From NCBI RefSeq assembly GCF_024586915.1, contig NZ_JANBVS010000026.1, positions 29,627 through 93,626 of the forward strand: a stretch of 64,000 bases of DNA, in the 5' to 3' direction. The notes below the pieces were generated by a model, which was not told the origin of the DNA, ran no database searches, and saw nothing but the letters and a program-made list of their open reading frames with translations. The position numbers were made by a program, and so were the translations under genes. Positions 26,511 to 37,110 of the stretch are shown in pieces. This DNA comes from Bradyrhizobium sp. SRS-191 (GTDB lineage: Bacteria > Pseudomonadota > Alphaproteobacteria > Rhizobiales > Xanthobacteraceae). Each line of letters starts with the position of its first letter. The stretch's first letter is position 1.

Positions 26511-26589
26511 GAGTTCATGTTATCACACCCTCGATCTTCGTATTCGGCGAAATTTTTCTTTCCTTTTTTCAGAAGTCATGATTGTATGC

Positions 26590-27060
26590 GCCATCCCGCC
26601 TCATCGAAGAGGGGCGTACGCGTCGTCACGATACGTGGAGTGCGGGGAGCGATGGCCGTGAGGCGCCGGTGGACGACCGGCGGTTTGCGGACGGCGAAGT
26701 CGTGTGGTCCTGGCGCCCCGAAGCTGGTGTCAAGCCGGCTGCGTTCATGACGAGCGCGCCGGTGACGGGGGCAATCAAGCCGGTCCCCGGGGAGAGCACG
26801 AAGTAAGCCGTAAAGCCGTTGCGCAGGGAAGGCCGGGATGTCCTGGCCGATCCTGTGGTTCCTGCCCCGTGCACTTCCTTCCGCACGGGGGCCGCGGGTG
26901 TCGGCAGACGCCCGGCCTTCCCTGCACCCTCGATTGGCGAGGGTTTCGATATCGATGATCAGCCCGGGCACGGACGTGTCGCGGGGATGGAGAAGTGCGT
27001 GCGGATGCTTGTTGAGTTGCCGACCTCCATCATGCGTGATGCGCGACGCTGGTTTGTCGA
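26590..27060. repeat. Repeat-like gene-free segment
   Basis: Six-frame reading gives only overlapping frames without family similarity or ribosome sites. The sequence style (for example around 'gacgagcgcgccggtgac' and 'ggaaggccgggatgtcctgg') is one I recall as a multicopy block of Bradyrhizobium genomes; this is memory, not a search. It forms most of the 960-bp gene-free stretch 26511-27474. Confidence 0.4.
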
Positions 27061-27104
27061 GCCCCGTGTCGCTGTTGAAGACGTAAGAGCGAGCGCAGTG
27101 CACG

Positions 27105-27241
27105 GTGCGCTCCCTCTCCCCGTTCTTCACGGGGAGAGGGGTGGGGTGAGGGGCCACAACCACCGACCCTGCGGAGAGCCCCTTCACCCGGATTGCATCT
27201 GGCGATGCAATCCGACCTCTCCCCGCAAGCGGGGCGAGGTG
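27105..27241. repeat. Dispersed hairpin repeat, copy R1
   Basis: Two inverted-repeat halves: 'ctctccccgttcttcacggggagag' structure (read in parts) near 27113-27139, and 'gattgcatctggcgatgcaatc' (read in parts) near 27190-27212, ending 'cctctccccgcaagcggggcg'-like. The same architecture recurs at 35836-36006 and 52665-52834; the first bases of another copy appear at the right edge of the window (63989-64000). Confidence 0.75.
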
Positions 27242-27474
27242 TACCGAGGCCGCCGCGACGTCGGGGCCCAATTATCGACAATGCGAGAAGCAGCCGCGGG
27301 GCGCGGTCCCAGCGCTTATCGGGTATGTGGACTCAATACGTCACCCCTCCTGACCCTTATTCGGCGTTGCGAGGCCCTCCCATTCCCGGTAAAAGCACCA
27401 TCGAGGACACCTCGGCAACGAACCATCAATGGTTTTGCCGCACCATTTTCGTGTCTTCGCAAAAGGGTTTGGCA

Positions 27475-27603
27475 ATGCTGATTCGCAGCGCAGAGATCGA
27501 GGCCATCGCCGGGGCAGACGCCCGGTCGATCGCGCTCGCCTCGTTTGCGACTGCTCGCGGCCTGACCGGCGCGCTCGAGCTTCTGCTTCTTAGCTGCCCC
27601 TGA
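27475..27603 (+). CDS. leuA leader peptide (leucine attenuation)
   Basis: A 42-codon frame with ATG at 27475, ending '...GALELLLLSCP' where Leu36-Leu39 are four consecutive Leu codons (ctt ctg ctt ctt) just before the stop. It sits 126 bp upstream of leuA with no other gene between. Consecutive codons for the pathway product in a short frame before the first committed enzyme is the standard sign of transcription attenuation: leucyl-tRNA shortage stalls the ribosome and changes RNA folding. Confidence 0.75.
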   Translation: MLIRSAEIEAIAGADARSIALASFATARGLTGALELLLLSCP

Positions 27604-27640
27604 GGGCCGGCTGGGCGGGATGCGCCTGGGCACTCAGGGG
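27597..27640 (+). promoter_or_regulatory. Candidate attenuator hairpin of leuA
   Basis: Bases 27597-27604 (overlapping the leader stop codon) pair perfectly with 27633-27640. A ribosome reaching the leader stop would cover the 5' arm, whereas one stalled on the Leu codons would free it. Whether this is the antiterminator or the pause/terminator arm needs folding of 27475-27729; no long U-run is visible after it. Confidence 0.5.
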
Positions 27641-27729
27641 GCTGCTTCGACACCGAAACACCCTTCAGCGCCCAATGTTCAGAGATCCTGACAGCCAGGC
27701 GCACCACCTTCAGACTTCGAGGAAAGCCA

Positions 27730-29307
<1,578 letters not shown>

Positions 29308-29316
29308 CGCCACGAG

Positions 29317-29455
29317 TCGTCATTCCGGGGCAGCCGCGAAAGCGGCTGAACCCGGAATCCCGAGCTTGGTTTGCACCGGCCCTCGCAATCTCTAGGTTCC
29401 CCGATGCGCAATTGCGCATCTGAGGTTCGGCGCTCCGCGCCGCCCCGGACCGGCG
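29317..29455. repeat. Dispersed intergenic repeat
   Basis: Contains 'cgtcattccggggcagccgc' and 'gcggctgaacccggaatc' (opposed arms), followed by the palindrome 'gatgcgcaattgcgcatc' at 29402-29419. Typical rhizobial repeat mosaic; probably also forms the leuA transcript end. Within the 295-bp gap 29308-29602 nothing else is visible. Confidence 0.6.
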
Positions 29456-29602
29456 GTGGCGCGAGTTGCTGCATCGCAGCGCGCGAATCCCGCTCGTGCT
29501 GCTAACGGTCAATGGCATTCCCGGCCGGCACCCGCTAACAATGTCCTTGGCATACAAAGCGGGGGCGTCATTGCAATGCCCCCCGAATTTCGGGAGGACA
29601 CC

Positions 29603-30622
29603 TTGCAGCAGTTCAAGTTCCGTCACGTGATCGCCACCGCCGCCTCGCTCGCGGTGCTTGCGCTGGCCGGCCCGGCATGGGCGGCCGACAATCCGATCGT
29701 GATCAAGTTCAGCCACGTCGTGGCCTCGAACACGCCGAAGGGCCTCGCCGCCGACAAGTTCAAGGAGCTCGCCGAGAAGTACACCGACGGCAAGGTGAAG
29801 GTCGAAGTCTACCCGAACTCGCAGCTCTACAAGGACAAGGAAGAGCTCGAGGCGCTGCAGCTCGGCGCCGTCCAGATGCTGGCGCCGTCGAACTCGAAGT
29901 TCGGTCCGATCGGCATCAAGGAATTCGAGGTGTTCGATCTGCCCTACATCCTGCCCGACCTCGCCACTCTGCGGAAGGTCACGGATGGTCCGCTCGGCGC
30001 CAAGCTCCTCAAGCTGCTCGAGCCGAAGGGGATGATCGGCCTCGCCTACTGGGACAACGGCTTCAAGCAGATGAGCGCCAACAAGAAGCTCGTCGATCCC
30101 GCCGACTACAAGGGCCTGAAGTTCCGCATCCAGTCGTCGAAGGTGCTGGATGCGCAGTTCCGCACGCTCGGCGCCATTCCGCAGGTGATGGCGTTCTCCG
30201 AAGTCTATCAGGCGCTGCAGACCGGCGTCGTCGACGGCCAGGAGAACACGCCCTCGAACATCTATACCCAGAAGATGCACGAGGTGCAGAAGTACATCAC
30301 GCTCACCAATCACGGCTACATCGGCTACGTCGTGGTCGTGAACAAGAAGTTCTGGGACGGCCTGCCGCCGGACATCCGCGCCGCCTGCGACAAGGCGATG
30401 AAGGAAGCCACTGCCTATGGCAACAACCAGTCGGCCAAGGAGAACGACGACGCGCTGGAGGAGATCCGCAAGTCCGGCAAGTCTGAGCTCGTGAAGCTGG
30501 CGCCCGCGCAGGACGAGGCGATGCGCAAGGCGATGATGCCGGTCTACAAGGACGTCGCGGGCCGCGTCGGCCAGCCGCTGATCGACGAGTTCCTGAAGGA
30601 GACGCGCGGCACGACCAACTGA
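29603..30622 (+). CDS. dctP: TRAP transporter periplasmic binding protein, DctP family
   Basis: 339 aa from TTG at 29603, which follows a GGGAGGACACC ribosome site and starts the signal peptide directly (FRHVIATAASLAVLALAGPAWA). The longer ATG starts at 29456 and 29576 are less likely. Family motifs 'IVIKFSHVVASNTPKGLAADKF', quoted in part, the conserved carboxylate-binding Arg in 'GLKFRIQSSKVLDAQFR' and 'FSEVYQALQTGVVDGQENTPSN' in part are present. Captures a dicarboxylate or similar organic acid and delivers it to DctQM. Followed by a hairpin before dctQ. Confidence 0.9.
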   Translation: MQQFKFRHVIATAASLAVLALAGPAWAADNPIVIKFSHVVASNTPKGLAADKFKELAEKYTDGKVKVEVYPNSQLYKDKEELEALQLGAVQMLAPSNSKFGPIGIKEFEVFDLPYILPDLATLRKVTDGPLGAKLLKLLEPKGMIGLAYWDNGFKQMSANKKLVDPADYKGLKFRIQSSKVLDAQFRTLGAIPQVMAFSEVYQALQTGVVDGQENTPSNIYTQKMHEVQKYITLTNHGYIGYVVVVNKKFWDGLPPDIRAACDKAMKEATAYGNNQSAKENDDALEEIRKSGKSELVKLAPAQDEAMRKAMMPVYKDVAGRVGQPLIDEFLKETRGTTN

Positions 30623-30637
30623 GGATCTGAGTGAAGC

Positions 30638-30664
30638 ACGCGCGGGCCGGTAGGCCCGCGTGTG
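30638..30664 (+). promoter_or_regulatory. Hairpin between dctP and dctQ
   Basis: GC-only stem 30641-30648 / 30653-30660 with loop GGTA, placed 16 bases after the dctP stop in a 128-bp gap. Could stabilise the dctP part of the mRNA, giving more binding protein than membrane subunits. Confidence 0.5.
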
Positions 30665-30750
30665 GCAATGGGGAAGGGGCTCGGCGGGGTGCCAGGCCAA
30701 GCAGACGGCGCAGTCAAGCGTCGCAGGCGTTTGATTGTGGGGGAGGGGAC

Positions 30751-31317
30751 TTGAGCTTGCTGTTGCGCATCCTCGATCGGCTCGAGGAGATCCTGATCGC
30801 ATTCCTGATCGCGGCGGCGACCTCGATCATCTTCGTGGCCGTGCTGCACCGCTATCTGGTCGGCATCCCCTTGTTCTATCCGATCCTGTTCCCGATCGAC
30901 CTGTCCTGGGCGCAGGAGCTGTGCATCTACATGTTCGTGTGGATGGCGAAGTTCGGCGCCGCCTACGGCGTGCGCACCGGCATCCATGTCGGCGTCGACG
31001 TCCTGGTCAACATGCTCAGGCCGTCGCTGCGCAAGGTGACGATCCTGTTCGGCCTGCTGTGCGGCGCGCTGTTCACAGCGATCATCGGCACCATGGGCGC
31101 CAAGTTCGTCTACGGCCTGTCGCAGACCGACCAGGTCACACCGGACATGGAGCTGCCGAGCTGGCTGGTCTATCTGTGCATCCCGCTCGGCTCCTATCTG
31201 ATGTGCTTCCGCTTTCTCCAGGTCGCCTGGCACTATCTCCGCCACGACGAGCTGCCGCATCATGACCACGCCTATGTCGAAGGCGTCGATGCCCAGGCTA
31301 CGGAGGCCTCGCGATGA
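30751..31317 (+). CDS. dctQ: TRAP transporter small permease, DctQ family
   Basis: 188 aa from TTG at 30751 behind GGGAGGGGAC; the upstream ATG at 30631 has no ribosome site and would add a basic tail running through the hairpin. Four helices; 'SWAQELCIYMFVWMAKFGAAYG' (in part) is the DctQ signature. Overlaps dctM by 4 bp. Bridges the large permease in the inner membrane. Confidence 0.85.
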   Translation: MSLLLRILDRLEEILIAFLIAAATSIIFVAVLHRYLVGIPLFYPILFPIDLSWAQELCIYMFVWMAKFGAAYGVRTGIHVGVDVLVNMLRPSLRKVTILFGLLCGALFTAIIGTMGAKFVYGLSQTDQVTPDMELPSWLVYLCIPLGSYLMCFRFLQVAWHYLRHDELPHHDHAYVEGVDAQATEASR

Positions 31318-32639
31318 GCAGCCTCCTCATCTTCAGCCTGCTCATCTTCCTGATGCTGACGGGCATGCCGATCTCGATCGCGCTCGGCCTCACGGTGCTG
31401 TCCTTCGTCTTCTTCATGACGAACGTGCCGACCGAGTCCGTCGCGCTGAAGCTGTTCACGGGCATCGACAATTTCGAGATCATGGCGATCCCGTTCTTCA
31501 TCCTCGCCGGCAACTTTCTGACCCATGGCGGCGTCGCGCGGCGGATGATCAATTTTGCGACCTCGATGGTCGGGCATTGGTATGGCGGCCTGGGGCTGGC
31601 CGGCGTCATGGCCTGCGCTCTGTTTGCGGCCGTGTCCGGCTCGTCGCCCGCGACGGTGATTGCGATCGGCTCGATCATGCTGCCGGCGATGGTCAAGCAG
31701 GGCTTTCCGAAGCGCTTCGGCGCCGGCGTCATCACCACCTCGGGTGCCCTGGGCATCCTGATCCCACCGTCGATCGTGATGGTGGTCTATTCGGTCGCGA
31801 CCGGCGGCAGCATCGCGCTCGATCCGGCCGGCCACCGCGTCTCCTCCGCCTCGGTCGGCCAGCTGTTCATGGCCGGCGTCATCCCGGGCCTGATGCTGGC
31901 GAGCCTGCTCGGCTTCACCACCTTCTACCGCGCCTGGAAGAACGACTATCCGCGGCTGCCGCGTGCCAGTTGGGCGGAGCGCTTCACCGCCTTCCGCAAA
32001 TGCATCTGGGGCCTGCTGCTGATCGTCATCGTGCTCGGCGGCATCTACACCGGCAAGTTCACGCCGACCGAAGCCGCCGCCGTCAGCGCTGTCTATGCGT
32101 TCGTGATCGCCGTGTTCGTGTATCGCGACATGTCGCTCAAGGACGTGCCGAAGGTGCTGCTCGGCTCGGCGAACATGAGCGCGATGATCCTCTACATCAT
32201 CACCAACGCCGTGCTGTTCTCGTTCCTGATGGCCAATGAGAACATCCCGCAGCAGATCGCCAACTGGATGGCGTCCGCGGGCGTCAACTGGGCGGTGTTC
32301 CTGCTGGTCGTCAACATCCTGCTGCTGCTCGCCGGCAACGTCATGGAGGCGACCTCGATCGTGCTGATCATGGCGCCGATCCTGTTTCCCGTCGCGGTCA
32401 AGCTCGGCATCCACCCGGTGCATCTGGGCATCCTGATGGTGGTCAACATGGAGGTCGGCATGTGCCATCCGCCTGTTGGACTCAACCTCTACGTCGCGTC
32501 GGGGATCGCCAAGATGGGCATCACCGAGCTGACCATCGCCGTGATGCCGTGGCTGCTGACGATGCTCGGCTTCCTCGCGCTGGTCACCTACGTGCCGGAA
32601 ATCTCGCTCTGGTTGCCGCGCACGTTGGGAATGCTTTGA
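31314..32639 (+). CDS. dctM: TRAP transporter large permease, DctM family
   Basis: 441 aa with about twelve helices. 'LTGMPISIALGLTVLSFVFF', 'MAIPFFILAGNFLTHGGVARRM', in part, and 'GLGLAGVMACALFAAVSGSSPATV', in part, match DctM, the Na+-coupled translocating subunit. Starts by ATGA overlap with dctQ. Substrate is inferred only by family (C4-dicarboxylates and related acids). Confidence 0.9.
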   Translation: MSSLLIFSLLIFLMLTGMPISIALGLTVLSFVFFMTNVPTESVALKLFTGIDNFEIMAIPFFILAGNFLTHGGVARRMINFATSMVGHWYGGLGLAGVMACALFAAVSGSSPATVIAIGSIMLPAMVKQGFPKRFGAGVITTSGALGILIPPSIVMVVYSVATGGSIALDPAGHRVSSASVGQLFMAGVIPGLMLASLLGFTTFYRAWKNDYPRLPRASWAERFTAFRKCIWGLLLIVIVLGGIYTGKFTPTEAAAVSAVYAFVIAVFVYRDMSLKDVPKVLLGSANMSAMILYIITNAVLFSFLMANENIPQQIANWMASAGVNWAVFLLVVNILLLLAGNVMEATSIVLIMAPILFPVAVKLGIHPVHLGILMVVNMEVGMCHPPVGLNLYVASGIAKMGITELTIAVMPWLLTMLGFLALVTYVPEISLWLPRTLGML

Positions 32640-32788
32640 GGCGCGGCAACAAACTGAAACTCATTTGCAAAAATCGAAAGGTATTTGAAGCAATTACATC
32701 TCCGTAAGGTCGTACACTCTGTCCAAACTGTAAGTTGAATGCCGAGGTCAGCAAGCTCATGCTGATCCGGCTTTCCAAGGAGGTTGGC

Positions 32789-33400
32789 ATGAGAAAGTTC
32801 ACGATTGCCGCTGTCGCCGTGCTCGCCATCGCCGGTTCGACTGCGGTCTACGCCCAGCGCGGCTGGATTCACGATCACATGCATCATGCGCGCATGAACC
32901 CGGAAGACCGCGCCGCGATGCTCGACGCGCGCATCGCCTCGGTCCATGCCGGGCTGAAGCTGAACGCGGATCAGGAGAAGCTGTGGCCGCCGGTCGAGGC
33001 CGCGGTGCGCGATCTCGTCAAGCTGCGCTTCGACCGGGCCAATGCGCGGATGAAGGCCGCTGACGATGCGCAGGACAAGGACGTCGATCCGGTGGCGCGT
33101 CTGCGCGAGCGGGCCGATACGATGGCCGTGACGGCGGACGCGATGAAGAAGGTCGCCGACGCTGCCGATCCGCTCTACAAGACGCTCGACGACGGCCAGA
33201 AGCGCCGGCTGTCGATGCTCACCCGGCCGATGGGGCGCATGATGGGACCGGATGGTCCGCGCCATCACCGCTGGATGGAACGCGGCGAGGGCGACGGTCC
33301 GCGCTTCGGAGAGAACCGATTCGGGCCGGGGCCGATGGGCCACCCGCCGATGGACCGCATGGGCTGGTCCGACGAGGACCGCGACTCCGGGCGGCTCTGA
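32789..33400 (+). CDS. Spy/CpxP-like LTXXQ-motif periplasmic protein
   Basis: 203 aa from ATG 32789 with AAGGAGG just upstream. Signal peptide 'FTIAAVAVLAIAGSTAVYA'. Two LTxxQ-like elements, 'LNADQEKLWPPVEAAVRDL' and 'LDDGQKRRLSML', on long helices rich in Arg, Met and His, as in Spy/CpxP/ZraP proteins. The Met/Gly/Pro-rich tail ('GPGPMGHPPMDRMGW') may bind metal. Possible periplasmic chaperone or metal-stress sensor. Followed by a good terminator. Confidence 0.8.
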   Translation: MRKFTIAAVAVLAIAGSTAVYAQRGWIHDHMHHARMNPEDRAAMLDARIASVHAGLKLNADQEKLWPPVEAAVRDLVKLRFDRANARMKAADDAQDKDVDPVARLRERADTMAVTADAMKKVADAADPLYKTLDDGQKRRLSMLTRPMGRMMGPDGPRHHRWMERGEGDGPRFGENRFGPGPMGHPPMDRMGWSDEDRDSGRL

Positions 33401-33446
33401 GGATCGGTTAACGATCCCTCTGAATCCGCTGGAATTTCCGCTTGGG

Positions 33447-33473
33447 AAAAACCGCCGCACGCCGGCGGTTTTT
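33447..33473 (+). terminator. Rho-independent terminator
   Basis: Inverted repeat with A-run on the 5' side and TTTTT on the 3' side of an ACCGCCG/CGGCGGT stem; bidirectional appearance. Located 46 bp after the Spy-like gene. Confidence 0.85.
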
Positions 33474-33575
33474 CTGCATCGAAAATGCCAAATAATCGTC
33501 AGGGATCGCTGGACATCCCGGAATCGCTTTGCTAAACGACCGGCTCTCGCGGGGGCTTTCTCCGGATGCAGATCC

Positions 33576-33651
<76 letters not shown>

Positions 33652-33667
33652 AGCCCTCCGAACTTCC

Positions 33668-34579
33668 TCAATCTTCGTCCGAATCGTCGAGCGCGCTGAG
33701 CGCGCGGCGAACCGTCTCAACCAGATCGAGCGCCACCGGCGACGGGCTGCGTTGCGGCGGAAACACCGCAGCGAATTCGAAGTCGATGCGCGGCGTGAAC
33801 GGTCGCGCCACGACGCCGCGGCCATCGAACTCGCGCGCGGTAAAGGGATCGCAGATCGCGACGCCGAGGCCTGAGGACACCATCCCGCACATGATCTCGG
33901 ACAGCGTCGTCTCGACGCGCAGCACCCGCTGGATGTCGTCGCGGTGGAAGACCTGATCGATCAGGTGACGGCTCGTCGAGCCGGCGGACAGTGAGATGAA
34001 GGTCTCGCCCTCGAAGTCACGGGGCGCCAGCGCGTCCTTGGCCGCGAGCCGATGTCCGGCCGGCAGCACGGCGACGCGCGGCAGCGCCGGCAGCTTCACG
34101 CTTGGCAGGCCGGCATGCGCAATCGGCACCTCGGCGAAGCCGACGTCGCATTGCGCGTTCAGCACCCAGTCGATCACGATCGGCGAGATCACGCCGAAGA
34201 AGGCAAGGTTGAGATTCGGCCGCTCCTGCAGGAAGCCGCCGGCGAGCCGCGGCAGATAGCCGTTCGACAGCGCGGGCAGGGCTGCGATGCGCAGCGTGCC
34301 GGTGCGGCGGCCGCGGATTTCCTCGGCGGCGGCGGTGATGCGATCGAGCCCGACGAAGGAGCGCTCGACCTCCATGTACAGCGCGGTGGCGGCCGCGGTC
34401 GGCACGAGCCCGGTGCCGCGCCGTTCGAACAGCTCCATCTTCAGCAGCGCCTGGAAGTCGCGCAGCAGCCGACTCACCGCCGGCTGTGTGACCGCCATCA
34501 GCTTGGCCGCCTCGGTGACGCTGCCGGTCAGCATCATCGCCCGGAAGGCTTCGACCTGTCGCGAATTGATCCGGGCCAT
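33668..34579 (-). CDS. LysR-family regulator, OccR/NocR-like
   Basis: 303 aa. N-terminal winged helix 'RQVEAFRAMMLTGSVTEAAK' and 'MAVTQPAVSRLLRDFQ'; effector domain starts near residue 92 ('GTLRIAALPALSNGYLPRL'). The N-terminus and the 'SFVGLDRI' and 'LRIAALPALSNG' stretches closely recall OccR and NocR, the opine-sensing regulators of Agrobacterium Ti plasmids (comparison from memory). Divergent from the transporter/dehydrogenase operon, with a 205-bp shared intergenic region. I could not pick out a convincing T-N11-A operator there. Confidence 0.85.
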   Translation of the reverse strand: MARINSRQVEAFRAMMLTGSVTEAAKLMAVTQPAVSRLLRDFQALLKMELFERRGTGLVPTAAATALYMEVERSFVGLDRITAAAEEIRGRRTGTLRIAALPALSNGYLPRLAGGFLQERPNLNLAFFGVISPIVIDWVLNAQCDVGFAEVPIAHAGLPSVKLPALPRVAVLPAGHRLAAKDALAPRDFEGETFISLSAGSTSRHLIDQVFHRDDIQRVLRVETTLSEIMCGMVSSGLGVAICDPFTAREFDGRGVVARPFTPRIDFEFAAVFPPQRSPSPVALDLVETVRRALSALDDSDED

Positions 34580-34784
34580 GATCCCTCATCCATAACATCT
34601 CGGCATGGAGAGGGTGCCATTATTCATTGGACGATCAAACCCTCCACTGCGATCTTTTTTAGCAGGGTAGGGGATGGCTCGTTTTTTAGGCTGTAGACCG
34701 GGTCCAACAGCCGACGGCTCAATCCGATCTCCCTGGCGGTTTTAAAATACCGTCTTGCATCCAGAGCAAAGGGAAATCGGTCCA

Positions 34785-35810
34785 ATGAAGTACCTTCACC
34801 TTCTCACCGCCGTCAGCATGCTCGCGCTGGCCGGCACAGCGCAGGCCCAGCAGAAGACACTGTATGTCGCCGGCTATGGCGGTTCGTTCGAGAAGACCGT
34901 CCGCGAGGAGGTGATCCCGCCATTCGAGCAGGCCAACGGCGTCAAGGTCGAATACGTCGCCGGCAACTCCACCGATACGCTCGCCAAGCTGCAGGCGCAG
35001 AAGGGCAATCAGCAGATCGATGTCGCCATCCTCGACGACGGTCCGATGTACCAGGCCATTCAGCTCGGCTTCTGCGACAAGGTCACGGGCCTGCCCGGTG
35101 ATCTCCTCGACATCGCGCATTTCAAGGACGACAAGGCGGTCGCGATCGGTCTCGTCGCGACGGGCCTCGTCTACAACAAGAAGGTGTTCGCCGAGAAAGG
35201 CTGGGCTGCACCGAATTCGTGGAATGATCTGAAGGATCCGAAATACAAGCAGCAGCTGGTGATCCCGCCGATCAACAACACCTACGGCCTCAACGCGCTG
35301 CTGATGCTGGCGAAGATGAACGGCGGCAGCGAGACCAATGTCGATGCCGGCTTCAAGGTGTTCAAGACCGAGATCAATCCGAACGTGCTGGCCTATGAGC
35401 CGTCGCCGGGCAAGATGACCGAACTTTTCCAGTCGGGACAGGCGGTGATTGCGGTGTGGGGCTCTGGCCGCGTGCAGAGCTTCGCCAACACCGGTTTCCC
35501 CATCGACTTCGTCTATCCGAAGGAAGGCGCCGTGAGCCTGCTGACGACGGCATGCCCGATCGCCAAGCCCTCGGTCTCGCCACTTGCTTCGAGCTTCATC
35601 AAGCTGCTGCTCGATCCTAAGATCCAGCTCACGATGCTGAAGGAATATGGCTATGGCCCGGTGGTGAAATCGGTGGTCGTGCCCGAGGGCGTCGGCACGA
35701 TGGCCCCGATCGGCGAACGCGCCGCCAAGGTCTATGCGCCGGATTGGACCGTGGTGAACGAGAAGCGCGAGGAGTGGACCAAGCGCTGGAATCGCGAAGT
35801 CGAGCGCTGA
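34785..35810 (+). CDS. ABC transporter substrate-binding protein, PotD/PotF type
   Basis: 341 aa from ATG 34785. Signal peptide 'YLHLLTAVSMLALAGTAQA'. Mature start 'KTLYVAGYGGSFEKTVREE' and later 'KGWAAPNSWNDLKDPKY' and 'GQAVIAVWGSGRVQSF' are typical of the spermidine/putrescine-type family (SBP_bac_6/8), which also includes binders of opines, betaines and amino acids. First gene of the operon. The gap to the ATPase gene (35811-36066) contains dispersed repeat R2. Confidence 0.9.
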   Translation: MKYLHLLTAVSMLALAGTAQAQQKTLYVAGYGGSFEKTVREEVIPPFEQANGVKVEYVAGNSTDTLAKLQAQKGNQQIDVAILDDGPMYQAIQLGFCDKVTGLPGDLLDIAHFKDDKAVAIGLVATGLVYNKKVFAEKGWAAPNSWNDLKDPKYKQQLVIPPINNTYGLNALLMLAKMNGGSETNVDAGFKVFKTEINPNVLAYEPSPGKMTELFQSGQAVIAVWGSGRVQSFANTGFPIDFVYPKEGAVSLLTTACPIAKPSVSPLASSFIKLLLDPKIQLTMLKEYGYGPVVKSVVVPEGVGTMAPIGERAAKVYAPDWTVVNEKREEWTKRWNREVER

Positions 35811-35835
35811 TAGTACTCTCTATGCCGGACAGCGG

Positions 35836-36006
35836 TGTGCTCCCTCTCCCCGTTCTTCACCGGGGCGCGACGAGCTTTGCTCGCGCTGAGAGGGTCGGGG
35901 TGAGGGGCAGCCGCACGGGCAGTGCGAATTGTTAGACCTGTACCCCCCTCACCCGGATTGCATCTGACGATGCAATCCGACCTCTCCCCGCAAGCGGGGC
36001 GAGGTG
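35836..36006. repeat. Dispersed hairpin repeat, copy R2
   Basis: Same family as 27105-27241 and 52665-52834, with a small internal difference ('cggggcgcgacgagctttgc' replacing the short loop). It lies between the binding-protein gene and the ATPase gene of the operon. Confidence 0.75.
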
Positions 36007-36066
36007 AAGGCCAGCGCGATGCATTCCCACCTGAGCCAGCAGATTCATTAGTTCCGGATCCCCTAT

Positions 36067-37110
36067 ATGTCCTTCCTCGAGCTCGATCGCGTCGGCAAAT
36101 CCTTCGGGCCCAACGTAGCGGTCGAAGAGTTCAGCCTCACGGTCACGAAAGGCGAGTTCATCTCGTTCCTCGGCCCCTCCGGCTGCGGCAAGACGACGAC
36201 GTTGCAGATGATCGCGGGCTTCCTCGATCCGTCGCATGGCGCGATCCGGCTCGAAGGCAAGGATCTCGTCGCGACGCCGCCGGCCAAGCGCGGCCTCGGC
36301 ATCGTGTTTCAGAGCTACGCGCTGTTTCCGCACATGACGGCCGCCGAGAACGTCGCCTTCGGCCTGGAGATGCGCAACGTCGCGCGCAGCGAACGCGAGG
36401 AGCGCGTGCGCGCGGCGCTCACGCTGGTTGGGCTTGCCGGCTATGAGGACCGTCATCCACGCCGGATGTCCGGCGGCCAGCAGCAACGCGTCGCGCTGGC
36501 GCGGGCGCTGGTGATCCGCCCGAGCGTGCTGCTGCTCGACGAACCCTTGTCCAATCTCGATGCGCGGCTGCGCGAGGGCATGCAGATCGAGCTGCGCCAG
36601 ATCCAGCGCAATTTGGGCACCACGACCATCCTCGTCACCCATGATCAGATCGAGGCGATGTCGCTGTCCGACCGAATCGTCGTGATGAGCAAGGGCCGGA
36701 TCGAGCAGATCGGCACGCCGCAGGAGGTCTATGAGCAGCCGGCCTCGGCCTTCGTCGCGCAATTTCTTGGCAAGACCAACGAATTTGCAGCACATGTGGA
36801 GCGCGCGGCGGGACAAGCCAGGCTGCTTGCCGGCTCGTGGAGCGCGCCGGCGCCGGCCGGGGTGTCGGGCGCGGTGACGCTCAGCGTGCGACCCGAGCGC
36901 ATCAGCTTCGGCGACACCGGTCTGGCTGGACGCATCACCAGTCGTATCTTCCAGGGCAATCATTGGCTGTTCCAGTGTGACACCGAATGCGGACCCGCGA
37001 TCGTCATCCGGCAGAATGACGGGCAGCCGCAGCCGGAGCAGGGCGCCGCGGTTCATCTCAACTGGCAGGCGGCGGACATGAGTCTGCGCGCCGCGCGAGT
37101 TGCGGCATGA
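36067..37110 (+). CDS. ABC transporter ATPase, PotA type
   Basis: 347 aa. Walker A 'LGPSGCGKTTT', Q-loop 'FQSYALFPHM', signature 'MSGGQQQRVALARAL', Walker B 'VLLLDEPLSNLD', H-loop 'LVTHD', then a C-terminal TOBE domain. Powers uptake by the two permeases that follow. Its stop overlaps the first permease start (ATGA). Confidence 0.92.
   Translation: MSFLELDRVGKSFGPNVAVEEFSLTVTKGEFISFLGPSGCGKTTTLQMIAGFLDPSHGAIRLEGKDLVATPPAKRGLGIVFQSYALFPHMTAAENVAFGLEMRNVARSEREERVRAALTLVGLAGYEDRHPRRMSGGQQQRVALARALVIRPSVLLLDEPLSNLDARLREGMQIELRQIQRNLGTTTILVTHDQIEAMSLSDRIVVMSKGRIEQIGTPQEVYEQPASAFVAQFLGKTNEFAAHVERAAGQARLLAGSWSAPAPAGVSGAVTLSVRPERISFGDTGLAGRITSRIFQGNHWLFQCDTECGPAIVIRQNDGQPQPEQGAAVHLNWQAADMSLRAARVAA

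Noticed and set aside
26582..27481. Several frames of 70-230 codons on both strands in the gap before leuA
   Set aside because: They overlap one another, consist of repeat sequence and have no ribosome sites or family similarity. Only the short leader peptide at 27475 is kept.
34580..34784. T-N11-A LysR operator in the divergent region
   Set aside because: Several weak candidates occur but none has clear dyad symmetry at the expected distance, so no site is reported.
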